Positions 46,606 to 57,600 of a stretch of DNA of 64,000 bases are shown here, piece by piece (position 1 is the first letter of the stretch; each line of letters opens with the position of its first letter). The position numbers and the translations under genes are program-made. Below the pieces are notes generated by a model, which saw only the letters and a program-made list of their open reading frames with translations, was not told the origin of the DNA and made no database searches. The stretch is from Pedobacter caeni (GTDB lineage Bacteria > Bacteroidota > Bacteroidia > Sphingobacteriales > Sphingobacteriaceae), in the NCBI RefSeq assembly GCF_900129215.1, contig NZ_FQUQ01000001.1:496001-560000 (forward strand), given 5' to 3'.

Positions 46606-46727
46606 TCACTTCACCAACTTTAGCAACAAATACAATTCAAATGAAAATAAACCCGGTTTCAGTCGGCAAACTTCATACCGGGCTATTGAAAAATCAATTC
46701 ATCATTAATTTAACAACTAACAAAAGT

Positions 46728-49421
46728 ATGTACAAAGGACGTACCCAGAAGAAACAATTCGTAAAATTCCTGATTTTAATTTTCAGCATCTTATACCTGC
46801 CCAATATCAGCTATGGACAGCAAAGCCAGGTGCTGGATAAACCGGTAACCCTGCAGTTAAGCAATGTAAGCCTGGCAGATGCGCTGGCTGCCATTACCAG
46901 GGGAACGGGAATACAATTTTCTTACAGCAGCACACAGTTGAATGTAAGACGTAAAGTAAATATAGATTTTAAGCAGAAACCTTTGAAGGAAGCCTTAACT
47001 GATTTATTGGGTACGGAGCTAAAAGGATTGAGTGTAAAAGGTACGCAGGTAACCATTCGGACTTCTGATGGTAAAGGAAGCATTAAAGGGATAGTGAGAA
47101 CAAAAGATGGAAAAGCAGCCGAATTTGTTACTGTAGGTATTAAAGGCTTAAAAAGTGCACAGGTAGATGCAAGAGGGAATTACCTGTTAAAAGATATCGA
47201 GGCCGGTAACTATAAACTGATTGCCAGTTTTGTAGGTTTAGGTGTGCAGGAGAAAGAGGTGAAGGTCGTTGCCGGAGAGACTGTTTCTGTAAATTATACC
47301 TTGGCAGAGAGCAACGAACAGCTGGAAGAAGTGGTCATTAATGGTGGAAGCACCAATAAGTATTCTGTGAAAAGAACTACCACTTCCTCAAAAATGCCTT
47401 TGGGAAACCTGGAAAATCCACAGGTATATACCACCATCCCTAAAACATTACTAACAGAGCAGATGGTGACGGAGTTCAGTATGGCGCTAAAAAATAGCCC
47501 TGGTGTATACAAAATCCAGGGAAGCAGGGGCATTGCCACTGATGGTGCTTCAGCATACAGTATGCGGGGGTTTGCTACAACGGCTTCTTTAACTGATGGT
47601 ATGCCGGCCCAGACCAACGGTGAAATTGATCCTGCAAATGTGGAACGTGTAGAACTGATAAAAGGGCCTTCAGGTACATTGTTTGGCGGTACAGTGGTTT
47701 CCTTTGGTGGACTGATCAACATCGTAACTAAAAAGCCAATAGACACGATTGGAGCTGAAGTGAATTATACAGGAGGTAGTTACGGACTGAACCGTGTCAG
47801 TGCGGATGTATATGGTCCCGTAACAAAGGATAAAAAGCTGTTGTTCAGAATGAACGGGGCTTATCAGAATCAGAATTCTTTTCAGGATGCAGGATTCAGA
47901 AAATCGATTTTTATTGCACCGGCATTGGAATACCGTGTGAATGAAAAACTGAATGTCAGCATGAATCTTGGCTATTATCAGCTGAAGGGGACCAGTCCTT
48001 CAGTGATTTTTATGAACCGTAGCCGTCAGTTCTTCGACAGAACCCCACAGGAATTGAATTACGACTGGAACCGTTCTTATACCAGTAATGATCTGGTGAT
48101 GAGAAACCCGACCCTGAATATTAAGGGGCAGGTCAGTTATAAGATTTCCAATCAGTGGACTTCACAAACCATTTTTTCACGTAACTCACGTAAATCAGAT
48201 GGTTTTTACCAGTATGAATTTATTCGTTTGAAGAACACTGATGCAGGAGTGGAGCGTAACATTGCCTTATACAATTCGACCAATACTGCGACCAACCTGC
48301 AACAGAATTTTATTGGGGATTTTAAAGTACTGGGCTTACGCAACAGGCTGGTTGTTGGCTTGGATTACCTGCATCAGACCTCAAAGAACGACAATTCACC
48401 TAATGTTGTACTGGATACGATAGATGCTACGAATCCGGCAGATGCAAAATATAAAAACATTTCCTATGACTTCGCGATGGCCAAGCTGGCAGCGAGTAAG
48501 GGCTTACCAACCATAGATAATGGGCAAAGCAACATTTACAGTGCTTATGCTTCTGACGTGATCAATATTAACGACAGGTTAATGGCCATGTTAAGCTTAA
48601 GGGTAGACCGCTTTCAGAACAAGGGAATCTTAAACCTGAAGACCAATGTCCGTTCAGGTGCATATATGCAAACTGCAGTATCGCCAAAGCTGGGATTGGT
48701 TTATCAGGTACTGAAAGATAAAGTTTCTTTGTTTGGAAATTACATGAACGGATTCAGTAATGTACTTACACCAACACAACCTGAAGGTTCTGGTGTTTCA
48801 GGAACATTCAAGCCTCAGCAGGCCAATCAGTTTGAAGCAGGGGCAAAAATGGATCTTTTTGAGGGTAAATTAAGCTTTACTGCAAGTGTATACGACATTA
48901 AAGTGTCAAATATGACCAGAACTGAACAGGTGACCGTTAACGGTGTAAACTATACGGTCAGCGTTCAAAATGGAACACAGAAAAGTAAAGGAGTAGAGTT
49001 TGAACTGATTGCGAATCCATTGGAAGGATTAAACATTATTGCTGGTTACAGTTATAATGATAGTAAATTGATAAAAGCAACCGAAAATTTGGAAGGAAGA
49101 CGTCCAGCATCTGCAGGACCAAAAACATTGATCAACTCATGGATCAGTTATGCGCTTCCCCGCGGTAATTTGAAAGGTCTTGGTCTTGGTACCGGAATAA
49201 ATTATATCGGTGAGCATTTAAATGCAAATTCCAAAACTACAGGTGTGTTTACTTTACCTTCCTATATCATGGCAACTGCAACAGTATTTTATGATAAACC
49301 CCATTATAGGATCGGAGTTAAGGTTGATAACTTAGCCAATGAATTATATTTTACAGGCCAAACGGTATTGAGTCCGCAAATGCCAAGAACAATTGCTGCA
49401 AGTGTTACAGTTAAACTTTAA
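46728..49421 (+). CDS. TonB-dependent siderophore-type outer membrane receptor
   Basis: An 897-aa receptor from the ATG at 46728, which gives a clean signal peptide (KKQFVKFLILIFSILYLP, cleavage near SYG-QQ). ATGs at 46641 and a GTG/ATG-type start at 46602 are possible upstream. Order: STN/secretin signalling domain (about 33-88), a carboxypeptidase-regulatory-like beta domain (KGIVRTKDGKAAEFVTV), plug (YSMRGFATTASLTDGMPAQ, VERVELIKGPSGTLFGG) and a 22-strand barrel ending in VTVKL. The STN domain fits transenvelope signalling through the adjacent FecR. The substrate is probably a ferric chelate. Confidence 0.93.
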   Translation: MYKGRTQKKQFVKFLILIFSILYLPNISYGQQSQVLDKPVTLQLSNVSLADALAAITRGTGIQFSYSSTQLNVRRKVNIDFKQKPLKEALTDLLGTELKGLSVKGTQVTIRTSDGKGSIKGIVRTKDGKAAEFVTVGIKGLKSAQVDARGNYLLKDIEAGNYKLIASFVGLGVQEKEVKVVAGETVSVNYTLAESNEQLEEVVINGGSTNKYSVKRTTTSSKMPLGNLENPQVYTTIPKTLLTEQMVTEFSMALKNSPGVYKIQGSRGIATDGASAYSMRGFATTASLTDGMPAQTNGEIDPANVERVELIKGPSGTLFGGTVVSFGGLINIVTKKPIDTIGAEVNYTGGSYGLNRVSADVYGPVTKDKKLLFRMNGAYQNQNSFQDAGFRKSIFIAPALEYRVNEKLNVSMNLGYYQLKGTSPSVIFMNRSRQFFDRTPQELNYDWNRSYTSNDLVMRNPTLNIKGQVSYKISNQWTSQTIFSRNSRKSDGFYQYEFIRLKNTDAGVERNIALYNSTNTATNLQQNFIGDFKVLGLRNRLVVGLDYLHQTSKNDNSPNVVLDTIDATNPADAKYKNISYDFAMAKLAASKGLPTIDNGQSNIYSAYASDVININDRLMAMLSLRVDRFQNKGILNLKTNVRSGAYMQTAVSPKLGLVYQVLKDKVSLFGNYMNGFSNVLTPTQPEGSGVSGTFKPQQANQFEAGAKMDLFEGKLSFTASVYDIKVSNMTRTEQVTVNGVNYTVSVQNGTQKSKGVEFELIANPLEGLNIIAGYSYNDSKLIKATENLEGRRPASAGPKTLINSWISYALPRGNLKGLGLGTGINYIGEHLNANSKTTGVFTLPSYIMATATVFYDKPHYRIGVKVDNLANELYFTGQTVLSPQMPRTIAASVTVKL

Positions 49422-50514
49422 GAAAACCATACGCTTTTTACACCTCTGGCTCGGATTAATTTCCGGGCTGGTGGTGTTTATACTGGGACTTAGTGGTTCG
49501 ATATATGCGTTCGCTGATGAGCTCAAAGAATGGTTGTACCAGGACCGGCTTCGGGTAGAAATTCCTGCAGGAGCCTCAAGATTACCACTGAGTAAGTTAT
49601 TGCCTATAGCGGAAGAGGCCATGGGGAAGGAACGCAAAATTTCACGTGGGGAACTCTCACAGGCACCTGGCCGTACCTATATGTTCCGCGCAATGAAACT
49701 CAACAGGAATGCCTTTGGCTATTGGAATTATTATGAATATTACCATAAGGTATACCTGAACCCTTATACCGGACAGGTGGTCTATAAAGAAAATGCCAAA
49801 AAGGAGTTTTTTACGGTAGTCCTGGCTTTGCATATGAACCTGCTTATGGGCGACAATGTGGGCCATTTTATTGTCCAATGGTCGGTGGTTTGTTTTGTGA
49901 TTTTACTGATTTCAGGACTGGTGTTGTGGTGGCCCAAAAATTGGAAACGCAAACAACTGAAGAAAAGTTTCAGCATCAAATGGGGAGCGAAATTCAAACG
50001 GTTAAATTATGATTTGCACAATGTGTCTGGCTTTTATAGCTTGCTGATCCTGATGGTAATTGCCCTGACCGGATTGATGTGGTCTTTCGAATTGACCACT
50101 GAAAAGAAATCAAAGGTATTGTCCGATACCACAAAAATGGCAGGAGCGATGCCTGCAGACCGCATTCTGGACCAGGCATTGAAAGCATCCCCTGAAACCG
50201 CCTATTTTCTATACAATTTTCCAGCTGCTAAAAGCGGAACGGTGAATGTCTCGGCCTATCAAAGCGACATGAACTTATATGATAGGGTGCAGTACCGGTT
50301 TGACCGTTACAGCGGAACATTGCTGCAAAAGGGGCTTGAATTTAACAAGCAGCCCTTAGGAACTCAACTCATCTCTATGAACTACGACCTGCATACTGGA
50401 AGTGCATTGGGACTTACCGGAAAAGTACTTGCTTTTCTTGCCGGATTGGTAGCAGCAGCCTTGCCAGTCACAGGTTTTTTAATCTGGTGGAAAAAGGGAA
50501 AGAAACAAATCTGA
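49393..50514 (+). CDS. PepSY-associated transmembrane protein
   Basis: A 373-aa inner membrane protein with four predicted helices (first LHLWLGLISGLVVFILGLSG) and PepSY-type regions; HLWLG and the DLHNVSGFYSLLI and DLHTGSALGL His motifs suggest haem or metal handling. It resembles the PepSY iron-reductase-like proteins found next to siderophore receptors. No ATG precedes the first helix, so the start must be TTG 49393 or GTG 49402, inside the last codons of the receptor gene. This implies coupled translation. Confidence 0.85.
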   Translation: MLQVLQLNFKKTIRFLHLWLGLISGLVVFILGLSGSIYAFADELKEWLYQDRLRVEIPAGASRLPLSKLLPIAEEAMGKERKISRGELSQAPGRTYMFRAMKLNRNAFGYWNYYEYYHKVYLNPYTGQVVYKENAKKEFFTVVLALHMNLLMGDNVGHFIVQWSVVCFVILLISGLVLWWPKNWKRKQLKKSFSIKWGAKFKRLNYDLHNVSGFYSLLILMVIALTGLMWSFELTTEKKSKVLSDTTKMAGAMPADRILDQALKASPETAYFLYNFPAAKSGTVNVSAYQSDMNLYDRVQYRFDRYSGTLLQKGLEFNKQPLGTQLISMNYDLHTGSALGLTGKVLAFLAGLVAAALPVTGFLIWWKKGKKQI

Positions 50515-50668
50515 AATAGTTCAGACTGTCCGGCATTGTGCGGTAGCTGTTCAATATCGGACATAAGCTCTGCAAGTGATCGGATTTAATATGTTGATAT
50601 ACAATGATTTGTGTTTTTGTCTATTCGTGGCATCAAAGCTGAAAGAAGGTGGTTTTTGTAAAAACACT

Positions 50669-51124
50669 ATGAAGAATTCATCCTTAATATCGAAAATAAA
50701 GTGCATTATCTTTAACCTTGAAGAGTTAATTCAGATCACTGGGGCTAAAGAGGGGCTAAAAGAGCTGGAATTGTCTTATCTTGTTCTTTCGGACAGTAGC
50801 AAAGCAAACATAGAAGAGGTGCTAAGCAAAGCAGGTTTAACATCCTTTTTTACAGCGCAACACATTTTCAGTGAATCCGGAAGTTTTCCGGATGCCGCTA
50901 AATCTTTTGGGCTTCAGTTTTCTGAATGTGCAATAGTTGATACCCATGAGGTTGGTATGGAATTGGCTAAGAAGGGAGATTTCTGGATTTTTGAAAGGAG
51001 GAATGGTACTGATAAAGAGGGATTTGAAAATAAAGGAGGCTTGTTGTTTAATGACTTTGATGAGCTTAGAGAACTGATTGATCTGTTTAATGCTGAAGTT
51101 GATCTGGAAACCGAAAAACCTTAA
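50669..51124 (+). CDS. Degenerate HAD-superfamily protein
   Basis: A 151-aa protein with the layout of a small HAD hydrolase: a first strand KCIIFNLEELIQ, a second motif YLVLSDSSKANIEEVLSKAG, and a fourth CAIVDTHEVGMELAKKGDFW. The catalytic DxD of motif I is N16-L-E18, so nucleophilic aspartate is absent and phosphatase activity is unlikely. I chose ATG 50669; an ATG at 50576 would add 31 uncharacteristic residues. It overlaps nothing and is 46 bp upstream of the hydrolase gene. Confidence 0.65.
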   Translation: MKNSSLISKIKCIIFNLEELIQITGAKEGLKELELSYLVLSDSSKANIEEVLSKAGLTSFFTAQHIFSESGSFPDAAKSFGLQFSECAIVDTHEVGMELAKKGDFWIFERRNGTDKEGFENKGGLLFNDFDELRELIDLFNAEVDLETEKP

Positions 51125-51170
51125 TACAAAGAATATTCGTATTCTTCCTTATACCAAAACCGTTCATACC

Positions 51171-52643
51171 ATGTCTGAAAACTTTCTGAAATTCATAACG
51201 CCCTGTGCCTTATTTATTGCCCTCCTGAATCCGGCCAGGGCATCAGGGCAAATATCTGTGGATAGCATTTCTAACATTATTAAAAATGAAGTTGCGCATA
51301 AACGGAGTAAGAGCATTATTGTTGGAATTGTGGATGCCAATGGCAGGCATATCCTGAGTGCCGGGGTATTGAGCGATAAAGACCGTCGTTTACCGGATGG
51401 CGATACGGAGTACGAAATTGGTTCCATCACGAAAGTGGTTACTGGAATCATGATAGCCGATATGAGTTTAAAGAAACAACTCCAGCTGACTGATCCGCTT
51501 TTAAAATTCCTGCCCGCAGAGCTCAATCCTGTTAGTAGCAGGGTAAGAGAAATTACCCTGTTGAACCTGCTTACCCATACCTCAGGATTCCCGCGTTTTC
51601 CTGACAACAGCTACCCTAAGGATCTGGAAAATCCTTATGCGGACTACACCAGGAAACAATTGTACGATTATGTAGCCAGGTTTCAGCCGGCTCAGGAACC
51701 CGGCTCTTCGTTTCAGTATTCCAATACCGGCTATTCCTTGCTCGGACAGGTACTCAGCAAAGTATCGGGTAAGGATTATGAAAGTCTGGTGAAGGAGCAG
51801 ATTTGTGCGCCCTTAAAAATGAACAGTACGGTTATTACCTTAACTCCAGCGCTTAAGAAAAATATGGCCATCGGGCATAATGCCTATGGAAAGCCTGTTG
51901 CAAACTGGGACATGCCGGCAGTGGCGGGTAACGGTGCGTTGAGGTCTAACGTAAACGATATGCTCAACTTTGTGGAGGCGAATTTAGGATTGCTGAAGTC
52001 TGACCTGTATCCGGCCATGGAATTGTCTCATGTGAAACAATTAAGAAAAGGCAATGACAATGCTTTTATTACCCTGGGATGGACGCTGTTTGACGACAAT
52101 GGTAAACAAATACTTCTGAAAGACGGAGCAACAGCTGGTTACAGTTCTCTGGTTGCTATCGATAAAAAGAACAAAAGGGGAATTGTGGTACTGACAAACT
52201 CGCTGAACCAGGTTAAGGATATTGCATATCACATGCTGGACTCCAGCTATCCGCTAATTCCATACCAATATAAATGGGCTTTACTGGATACCATTAATCC
52301 CATTGCCCGGCAGAAAGGTGCTGATGTCGCAATCGCCAGATATGAACAACTTAAAACTTTAAAAAGCAGTGATTTTGTCTTCGACGAATATGTACTTGGC
52401 GCTGCAGGTGATGAATTGAGAAAAGCCGGTAAATGGGCTGATGCCATTAAGATGTACAGATTTAACCTTAAGGAATATCCAAAGTCCATTGAAACCTATG
52501 AAAAATTAGCAGACCTGCTGGCGCGGACAGGTAAGAAAAAAATGGCACTTGCAACCTATCAGCAACTGCTGAGTATAGACCCTCAAAATCCGCATGCACA
52601 CTGGATGCTGAAACACCTGAAAGGTAAGGCTGTGATCAATTAA
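51171..52643 (+). CDS. Exported serine hydrolase, class C beta-lactamase fold with C-terminal TPRs
   Basis: A 490-aa protein with a signal peptide (FITPCALFIALLNPARA). The catalytic S85-x-x-K88 (GSITK) and Y183-S-N185 motifs of class C beta-lactamase/DD-peptidase relatives are present. The third motif is KDGATAGY rather than H/K-S/T-G. Residues about 400-490 form TPR-like helices (KWADAIKMYRFNLKEYP, KKKMALATYQQLLSIDPQ). It is probably a periplasmic esterase or peptidase; substrate unknown. The ATG at 51171 is chosen for the leader. Confidence 0.88.
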   Translation: MSENFLKFITPCALFIALLNPARASGQISVDSISNIIKNEVAHKRSKSIIVGIVDANGRHILSAGVLSDKDRRLPDGDTEYEIGSITKVVTGIMIADMSLKKQLQLTDPLLKFLPAELNPVSSRVREITLLNLLTHTSGFPRFPDNSYPKDLENPYADYTRKQLYDYVARFQPAQEPGSSFQYSNTGYSLLGQVLSKVSGKDYESLVKEQICAPLKMNSTVITLTPALKKNMAIGHNAYGKPVANWDMPAVAGNGALRSNVNDMLNFVEANLGLLKSDLYPAMELSHVKQLRKGNDNAFITLGWTLFDDNGKQILLKDGATAGYSSLVAIDKKNKRGIVVLTNSLNQVKDIAYHMLDSSYPLIPYQYKWALLDTINPIARQKGADVAIARYEQLKTLKSSDFVFDEYVLGAAGDELRKAGKWADAIKMYRFNLKEYPKSIETYEKLADLLARTGKKKMALATYQQLLSIDPQNPHAHWMLKHLKGKAVIN

Positions 52644-53025
52644 CCGGGGTAAAGGGCTTGATTTTCTGAAACAGCATCACACAAATCGCAGTTCCAAGGG
52701 TATAGGCGGCCATGTCACCCCAGAGAAAACCATGTCCCAGGACCAATCCTCCAAAGGTTGTATTTCTGATGGAATTGAACCATGTGGCATCGTAAAGCTG
52801 GCTCAGCTCAATCAGGTAACAGATGGATAAACTTATGAACGCCGTCTTGAGGTAACTTAATCTGATGAACAGAAATCTGATGATCAGGAACATCATCACT
52901 GCGTATAAAAGGTCCCCGACAATTAGTGGGATTAACGGTGTTTTTCTGGATAGGATGCCCGCAGCGATGACGATAAGGATGAACAAGGCATATTTGAACC
53001 TTATTTTCGTGTGTTGTGATTTCAT
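52636..53025 (-). CDS. DUF2809 membrane protein
   Basis: A 129-aa protein with about four transmembrane helices. It shows the DUF2809 pattern LIVGDLLYAVMMFLIIRFLF, LIELSQLYDATW and LGHGFLWGDMAAYTLG. Function is unknown. It is convergent with the serine hydrolase and overlaps its 3' end by 8 bp. Confidence 0.85.
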   Translation of the reverse strand: MKSQHTKIRFKYALFILIVIAAGILSRKTPLIPLIVGDLLYAVMMFLIIRFLFIRLSYLKTAFISLSICYLIELSQLYDATWFNSIRNTTFGGLVLGHGFLWGDMAAYTLGTAICVMLFQKIKPFTPVN

Positions 53026-53033
53026 GCCAAATA

Positions 53034-53062
53034 AAAAATCCAGACCACCGGTCTGGATTTTT
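53034..53062. terminator. Bidirectional intrinsic terminator downstream of the SusD-like gene
   Basis: A perfect 13-bp stem, AAAAATCCAGACC (53034-53046) with GGTCTGGATTTTT (53050-53062), with a 3-nt loop and A/T tracts on both sides. It lies 51 bp after the minus-strand SusD stop and just before the DUF2809 start, so it most likely ends the SusCD transcript. Confidence 0.85.
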
Positions 53063-53112
53063 AAATATAGGAGTATAAATTCAAAAGAGAAGTTAACTTT
53101 TCAAAAGAAAGG

Positions 53113-54615
53113 TTAATATCCTTTTGTTGGGATCAGATTGGTATTATTTCTCAGTTCTCTGCTTGGAATCGGGAATAGCAGTTCTCTTTCGGTTAACACG
53201 GGGCCATAGGAGAACTTATGGCCGACAAAATTATCAAAACCTTTAGTCGTCACATTAAAGGCTTTACGCAAGCGCGCCATATCAAACCAGGTTACGTTTT
53301 CAAAGCAGAGCTCATGCCAGCGTTCAAGCCAGATGGCTTCCCGCAACTGATCCTTGGCCAGGCCGCTTAAATCCCCCAGATTTGCTCTTTGTCTGATGAG
53401 GTTTACTGCCTCATAGGCCTTAGTGTTAGGCCCGTTAACCTCGTTGGATGCCTCTGCATAGATCAGTAATACGTCCGCATAACGGATCAATGACCAGTTC
53501 AGGTCGCTGTTTGCGGTACTGGTTTGTGCAGCAACATCAAAAAGCTTATACAGGAAATAGCCACCCAGGTCGACCTCCAGATTTCTATTGTCCTGATTTG
53601 TAAATTTTGTAAAAAAGAACTGACCTTCTTTTGCCCTTAAATCTGCAGGTTCATAAGATTTCACAAAGTCGGCCGTCGCATAAATGCCTCCTGTTTCTGC
53701 AGAATAGGCCGAAATGTTCTTATTGTAAGGAATGATCAGTTCCTGCCAGTTTCCCGGGATCATTTGTGTCTTATTCTGGATCATAAAAATGTTTTCCTCT
53801 ACATTCTTTTTTGCCGGATTATGTAAGTCTGCATAAGTCTGAAACAATTTGAATTGTTTGGAATCGAGAACTTCTTCTGCTTTTTTTGCCGCGAGGTCAA
53901 AATATGCCGCTCCTTTTTGCAGTGGATAACCAGCCATCGTAAGGTATACTTTTGCCAGTAATGATTTTACGGCACCGAGGCTCGCTTGTCCGCCAGGCTG
54001 AACCCATGGTAATCCTGAGAGTTCTGCGGTTTTCAGATCAGCTACAATCAATTGATACACCTCTTCTGCAGTAGCTTGTGTTGGTCTTAACTGAGGAGAT
54101 TTCAAGTCTATAGGCTCCGTAATCAGGGGGATATTACCGAATAACTGAACCAGGGTAAAATAATACCATGCCCTTATAAAATGAGCTTCGCCCAGCAGTC
54201 TTTTTGCTTCTGTAGCATCCATTGAAATTGTTGGTATTTTGGCGATAGACAGGTTCGCGTTGCCGATGCCTTTGTAGTAGTTTTGCCAGTAACTGAGTCC
54301 ATAATTGTTATCAGCGGTGTTTTGCAGGTCTTTCACAAAATAGCTGTCTACAGCCTGCCCCAGATCTGTTGCGGCCTGTCCGGTTGCAAATTCAGTCATG
54401 GTCCAGGCTCCGCCGCCAAAGCCACTGTTCATTGGCTCCCGGAGACTTGCATAGCTTGCATTTACCGAACTCCTGGCGTGTTCAGGTTTAGTGAAATAAT
54501 TTTCAACGGTAAAGTTGCTGAGGTCTGATTCATTTAAGAATTTTTTGCAACCAGTGGTCCATAAAGTACCCGTGGTCAGGAGCAGAAACCCATATATTTT
54601 TATTGTTGTTTTCAT
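53113..54615 (-). CDS. SusD/RagB-like outer membrane lipoprotein
   Basis: A 500-aa glycan- or nutrient-binding lipoprotein. The lipobox LWTTGC is followed by KKFLNESDLSNFTVENYFTK, typical of SusD N-termini. SusD TPR helices (FIRAWYYFTLVQLFGNIPLI) and the C-terminal LLFPIPSRELRNNTNLIPTKGY follow. It lies directly downstream of the SusC gene, with ATG 54615 inside the spacer. An in-frame ATG at 54651 would overlap SusC by 11 bp and delay the leader. No catabolic enzymes adjoin it, so the substrate cannot be assigned. Confidence 0.95.
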   Translation of the reverse strand: MKTTIKIYGFLLLTTGTLWTTGCKKFLNESDLSNFTVENYFTKPEHARSSVNASYASLREPMNSGFGGGAWTMTEFATGQAATDLGQAVDSYFVKDLQNTADNNYGLSYWQNYYKGIGNANLSIAKIPTISMDATEAKRLLGEAHFIRAWYYFTLVQLFGNIPLITEPIDLKSPQLRPTQATAEEVYQLIVADLKTAELSGLPWVQPGGQASLGAVKSLLAKVYLTMAGYPLQKGAAYFDLAAKKAEEVLDSKQFKLFQTYADLHNPAKKNVEENIFMIQNKTQMIPGNWQELIIPYNKNISAYSAETGGIYATADFVKSYEPADLRAKEGQFFFTKFTNQDNRNLEVDLGGYFLYKLFDVAAQTSTANSDLNWSLIRYADVLLIYAEASNEVNGPNTKAYEAVNLIRQRANLGDLSGLAKDQLREAIWLERWHELCFENVTWFDMARLRKAFNVTTKGFDNFVGHKFSYGPVLTERELLFPIPSRELRNNTNLIPTKGY

Positions 54616-54640
54616 GATTTTTTTCTTAAAAGATGTGCGT

Positions 54641-57600
54641 TTATAACCCAATGTTGAGACCCATCATAAATACCCTTGGTTTTGGGTAGTCATATAAGGT
54701 AAGGCCTTGTTCTAAAGGTGAGGAGGAGTTGGAAACTTCCGGATCATAACCCTTAAACTTTGTTGCAACAAAGAAATTCTGAACAGAACCATATATCCTC
54801 AGGCGGCTTAGTTTTAATGCAGTCAGCGTTTTTAAGGGGAAGGTATAGGCCAGTAATAAGTTACGTCCGCGGATAAAGGATCCGTCTGTGACCTTATGGC
54901 TGTCGTTATTGGTCGTATAGTAAGCATTAATCGGCCGGATCTGGGCAATAGGGGTATTCTGGTTTGTTTCCGTCCAGGCATTGAGTACGGTTTTATAGCT
55001 ATTGGCGATCCCTTGTCTGTCTTCGGCAGAATGTATACTTCTGTCGAGCACATCATTACCATACATGTATTGCAGATCTACGGTCAGCGACCATGCTTTA
55101 TATTGAAAAGTGTTCAGAAGGGTCCCGAAACCATCCGGGATTCCACGGCCGATAATCGTTCTGTCGAGGTCATTTATTTTGCCGTCATTATTGAGGTCTT
55201 TATACTTTACATCACCCGGTAACATATTATATTTCTTTGCTTCTGCAGCTTCATTGCTACCCCAGGTTCCAAGATGTACCCTGCCGAAGAAGGAGCCCAC
55301 AGGTTCACCAACCCTGATGATTCCATTAGATGTGGAGATGTCACCGCCAACCAGAGAAAGGACCTTATTCTTGTTAATGGAGATGTTAAAGGTGGTATTC
55401 CAGGAAAAGTTGTCCGTTTTGATATTGCTGGAATTGAGGCCAAACTCGATCCCCTTGTTTTCCATACTGCCTACATTTGAATAAATACTACCGTATCCGC
55501 TGCTGAATGGGAGTGGGGCGTCGAGCAACATTCCATCGACCTTTCTCCGGTACAGGTCCAGTTCTACATTCAACCTGTTGGAGAACAAGCCAAGCTCCAG
55601 ACCGAAATCAACTTGTTTGGTTTTTTCCCATTGTAGTTCAGGGTTAGCCATCCTGTCGGTACCAATTCCGATATTCCGTTCTCCATTAAAAATCACATTG
55701 TAATTTCCCATTCCGGCAAGTGCCCTGTAGGGCGGAATCTCTGAGTTACCGGTAGCTCCGTAACTGGCACGGATCTTCAGGTTGGAAATGGCAGGGATGC
55801 TTTTCATAAAGTCTTCATCAATAACCCTCCATGCCAGTGCCGCAGAGGGAAAGAAGGCATATTGTTTTTCGGCCCCGAATTTTGAAGATCCATCAGCGCG
55901 TCCGGTAAAAGTGATGAGGTATTTATTCCGGAGACTGTAATTGATGCGGGCAAAATAAGAATTTAGTCCCTCTGCTTGCCTGATAGAGGAAGGGGGCTGT
56001 GGACTTGATCCTGCGCCAAGATTGTTAAACAGAAAATACGGATCGTTGAATCCCTGGGTATTCGCCTGATTCTCAAAACGGTCATTATGTGACCAGGATA
56101 ATCCGGCCATCGCCGTCAAGGCGTGTATTTTAGCAAATTGTTTGTTGTAAGTCAGGTAGTTTTCAATTTGCCAGGAATTGTAGCTGTTGTTGTTGACAGA
56201 TGCATTTCCGTTATCAGAAATATATTGCATCCCTTTTGCAGCAAAATAATCCTCTCTCTGGCCGATGATATTGGCACCAACATTGGATTTGAATTCCAGT
56301 CCGGGAGCGAGCTGGATATTGGCATAAATGGTACCGAGAAAAGTTTGGGTACGTAAAAGGGAAATCCGGTCTGCTGCCACACGAAGCGGACTATCTCCAC
56401 CCTCCATTCCGGGATAATCCCTGTTGCTGGCCCAGGAGCCGTCTGCGTATTTTACAGGAATGATGGGGAGGGCTTCCAGCACCTGTCGCATCGTGGTGAT
56501 GCCACCGCCACCAAGCTGATCGACCTGTTTTTCGTTCTGATCGGTATACCCCATAGTACCACCTACTTTTAACCAGTCTTTCAGCTGACTGTCAAATACA
56601 AACCTTCCTGCATATCTTTTCTGCCATGAACCACGTGCCAGTCCGGCCTGATCGCGATAATTTAAAAAGGCTGCAAGGCTTCTTTTTTCATTCCCATCTG
56701 TAAATCCAAGCTGATGGTTCTGGGTAAAGGCTTTCTGAAATGTTTCGTCCTGCCAATCTGTATCGTATAAGGGATTGCCTTGTGCATCGAACAATTTGGG
56801 ATTATTCCGCTTGAGTTTAGGATCTTTATACTTTGTGCCTGTTGCCCATCCTACGGGATCATACTTTTGTGCGTTGGCGTAAATGAGGTCTTCTACAGCC
56901 AGAAACTCTTTTGAATTCAGGACTGCTAATTTTTTTGGAAGTACACCAATGCTGAAATCCGGATCATAGGTAATGGAGCCGCCTGCTGAGCTTCCCCGCT
57001 TAGTGGTTACCATGATGACACCATTGGCACCACGTGCCCCATAAATTGCAGTAGAAGAGGCATCCTTGAGTACTTCAATGGAAGCGATGTCATTTGGATT
57101 GAGGTAATCAATCGGCGTACTGCCATTTTTCAGGTCTATGCGATTCAGGATAACCCCATCGATGACATACAAGGGGTTATTCGAAACCGTCAGTGAACTG
57201 GTTCCACGAATGCGGATATTAGCCCTTCCACCGGGCCTTCCGGAATTAGAAGATACGTTTACGCCCGATACGCGGCCGGAAAGGCTTTGATTGAGGGAGG
57301 AAGAGGGGCGTTCCTGCAGGCTTTCTGCCTTAACAGTACCCACAGCACCAGTTAAATCTGATTTTTTGACTGTTCCATAGCCGACCACTACGACCTCATC
57401 CAGATCCTGTAAACTGGGGTCCAGACTAATGGTCATCAGTCCGGAACTGACTTTTACTTCTTTCGTCTTGTAACCAATATAGGAAATGACCAGGATGGCA
57501 TCATCTGCAAGCCCCTTGATGCTAAAGTTTCCCTCGTTGTCTGTTGATGATGTTTTTTCCGTGTTTTTTACTTTTATACTTGCCCCTGGAATTCCAAGAC

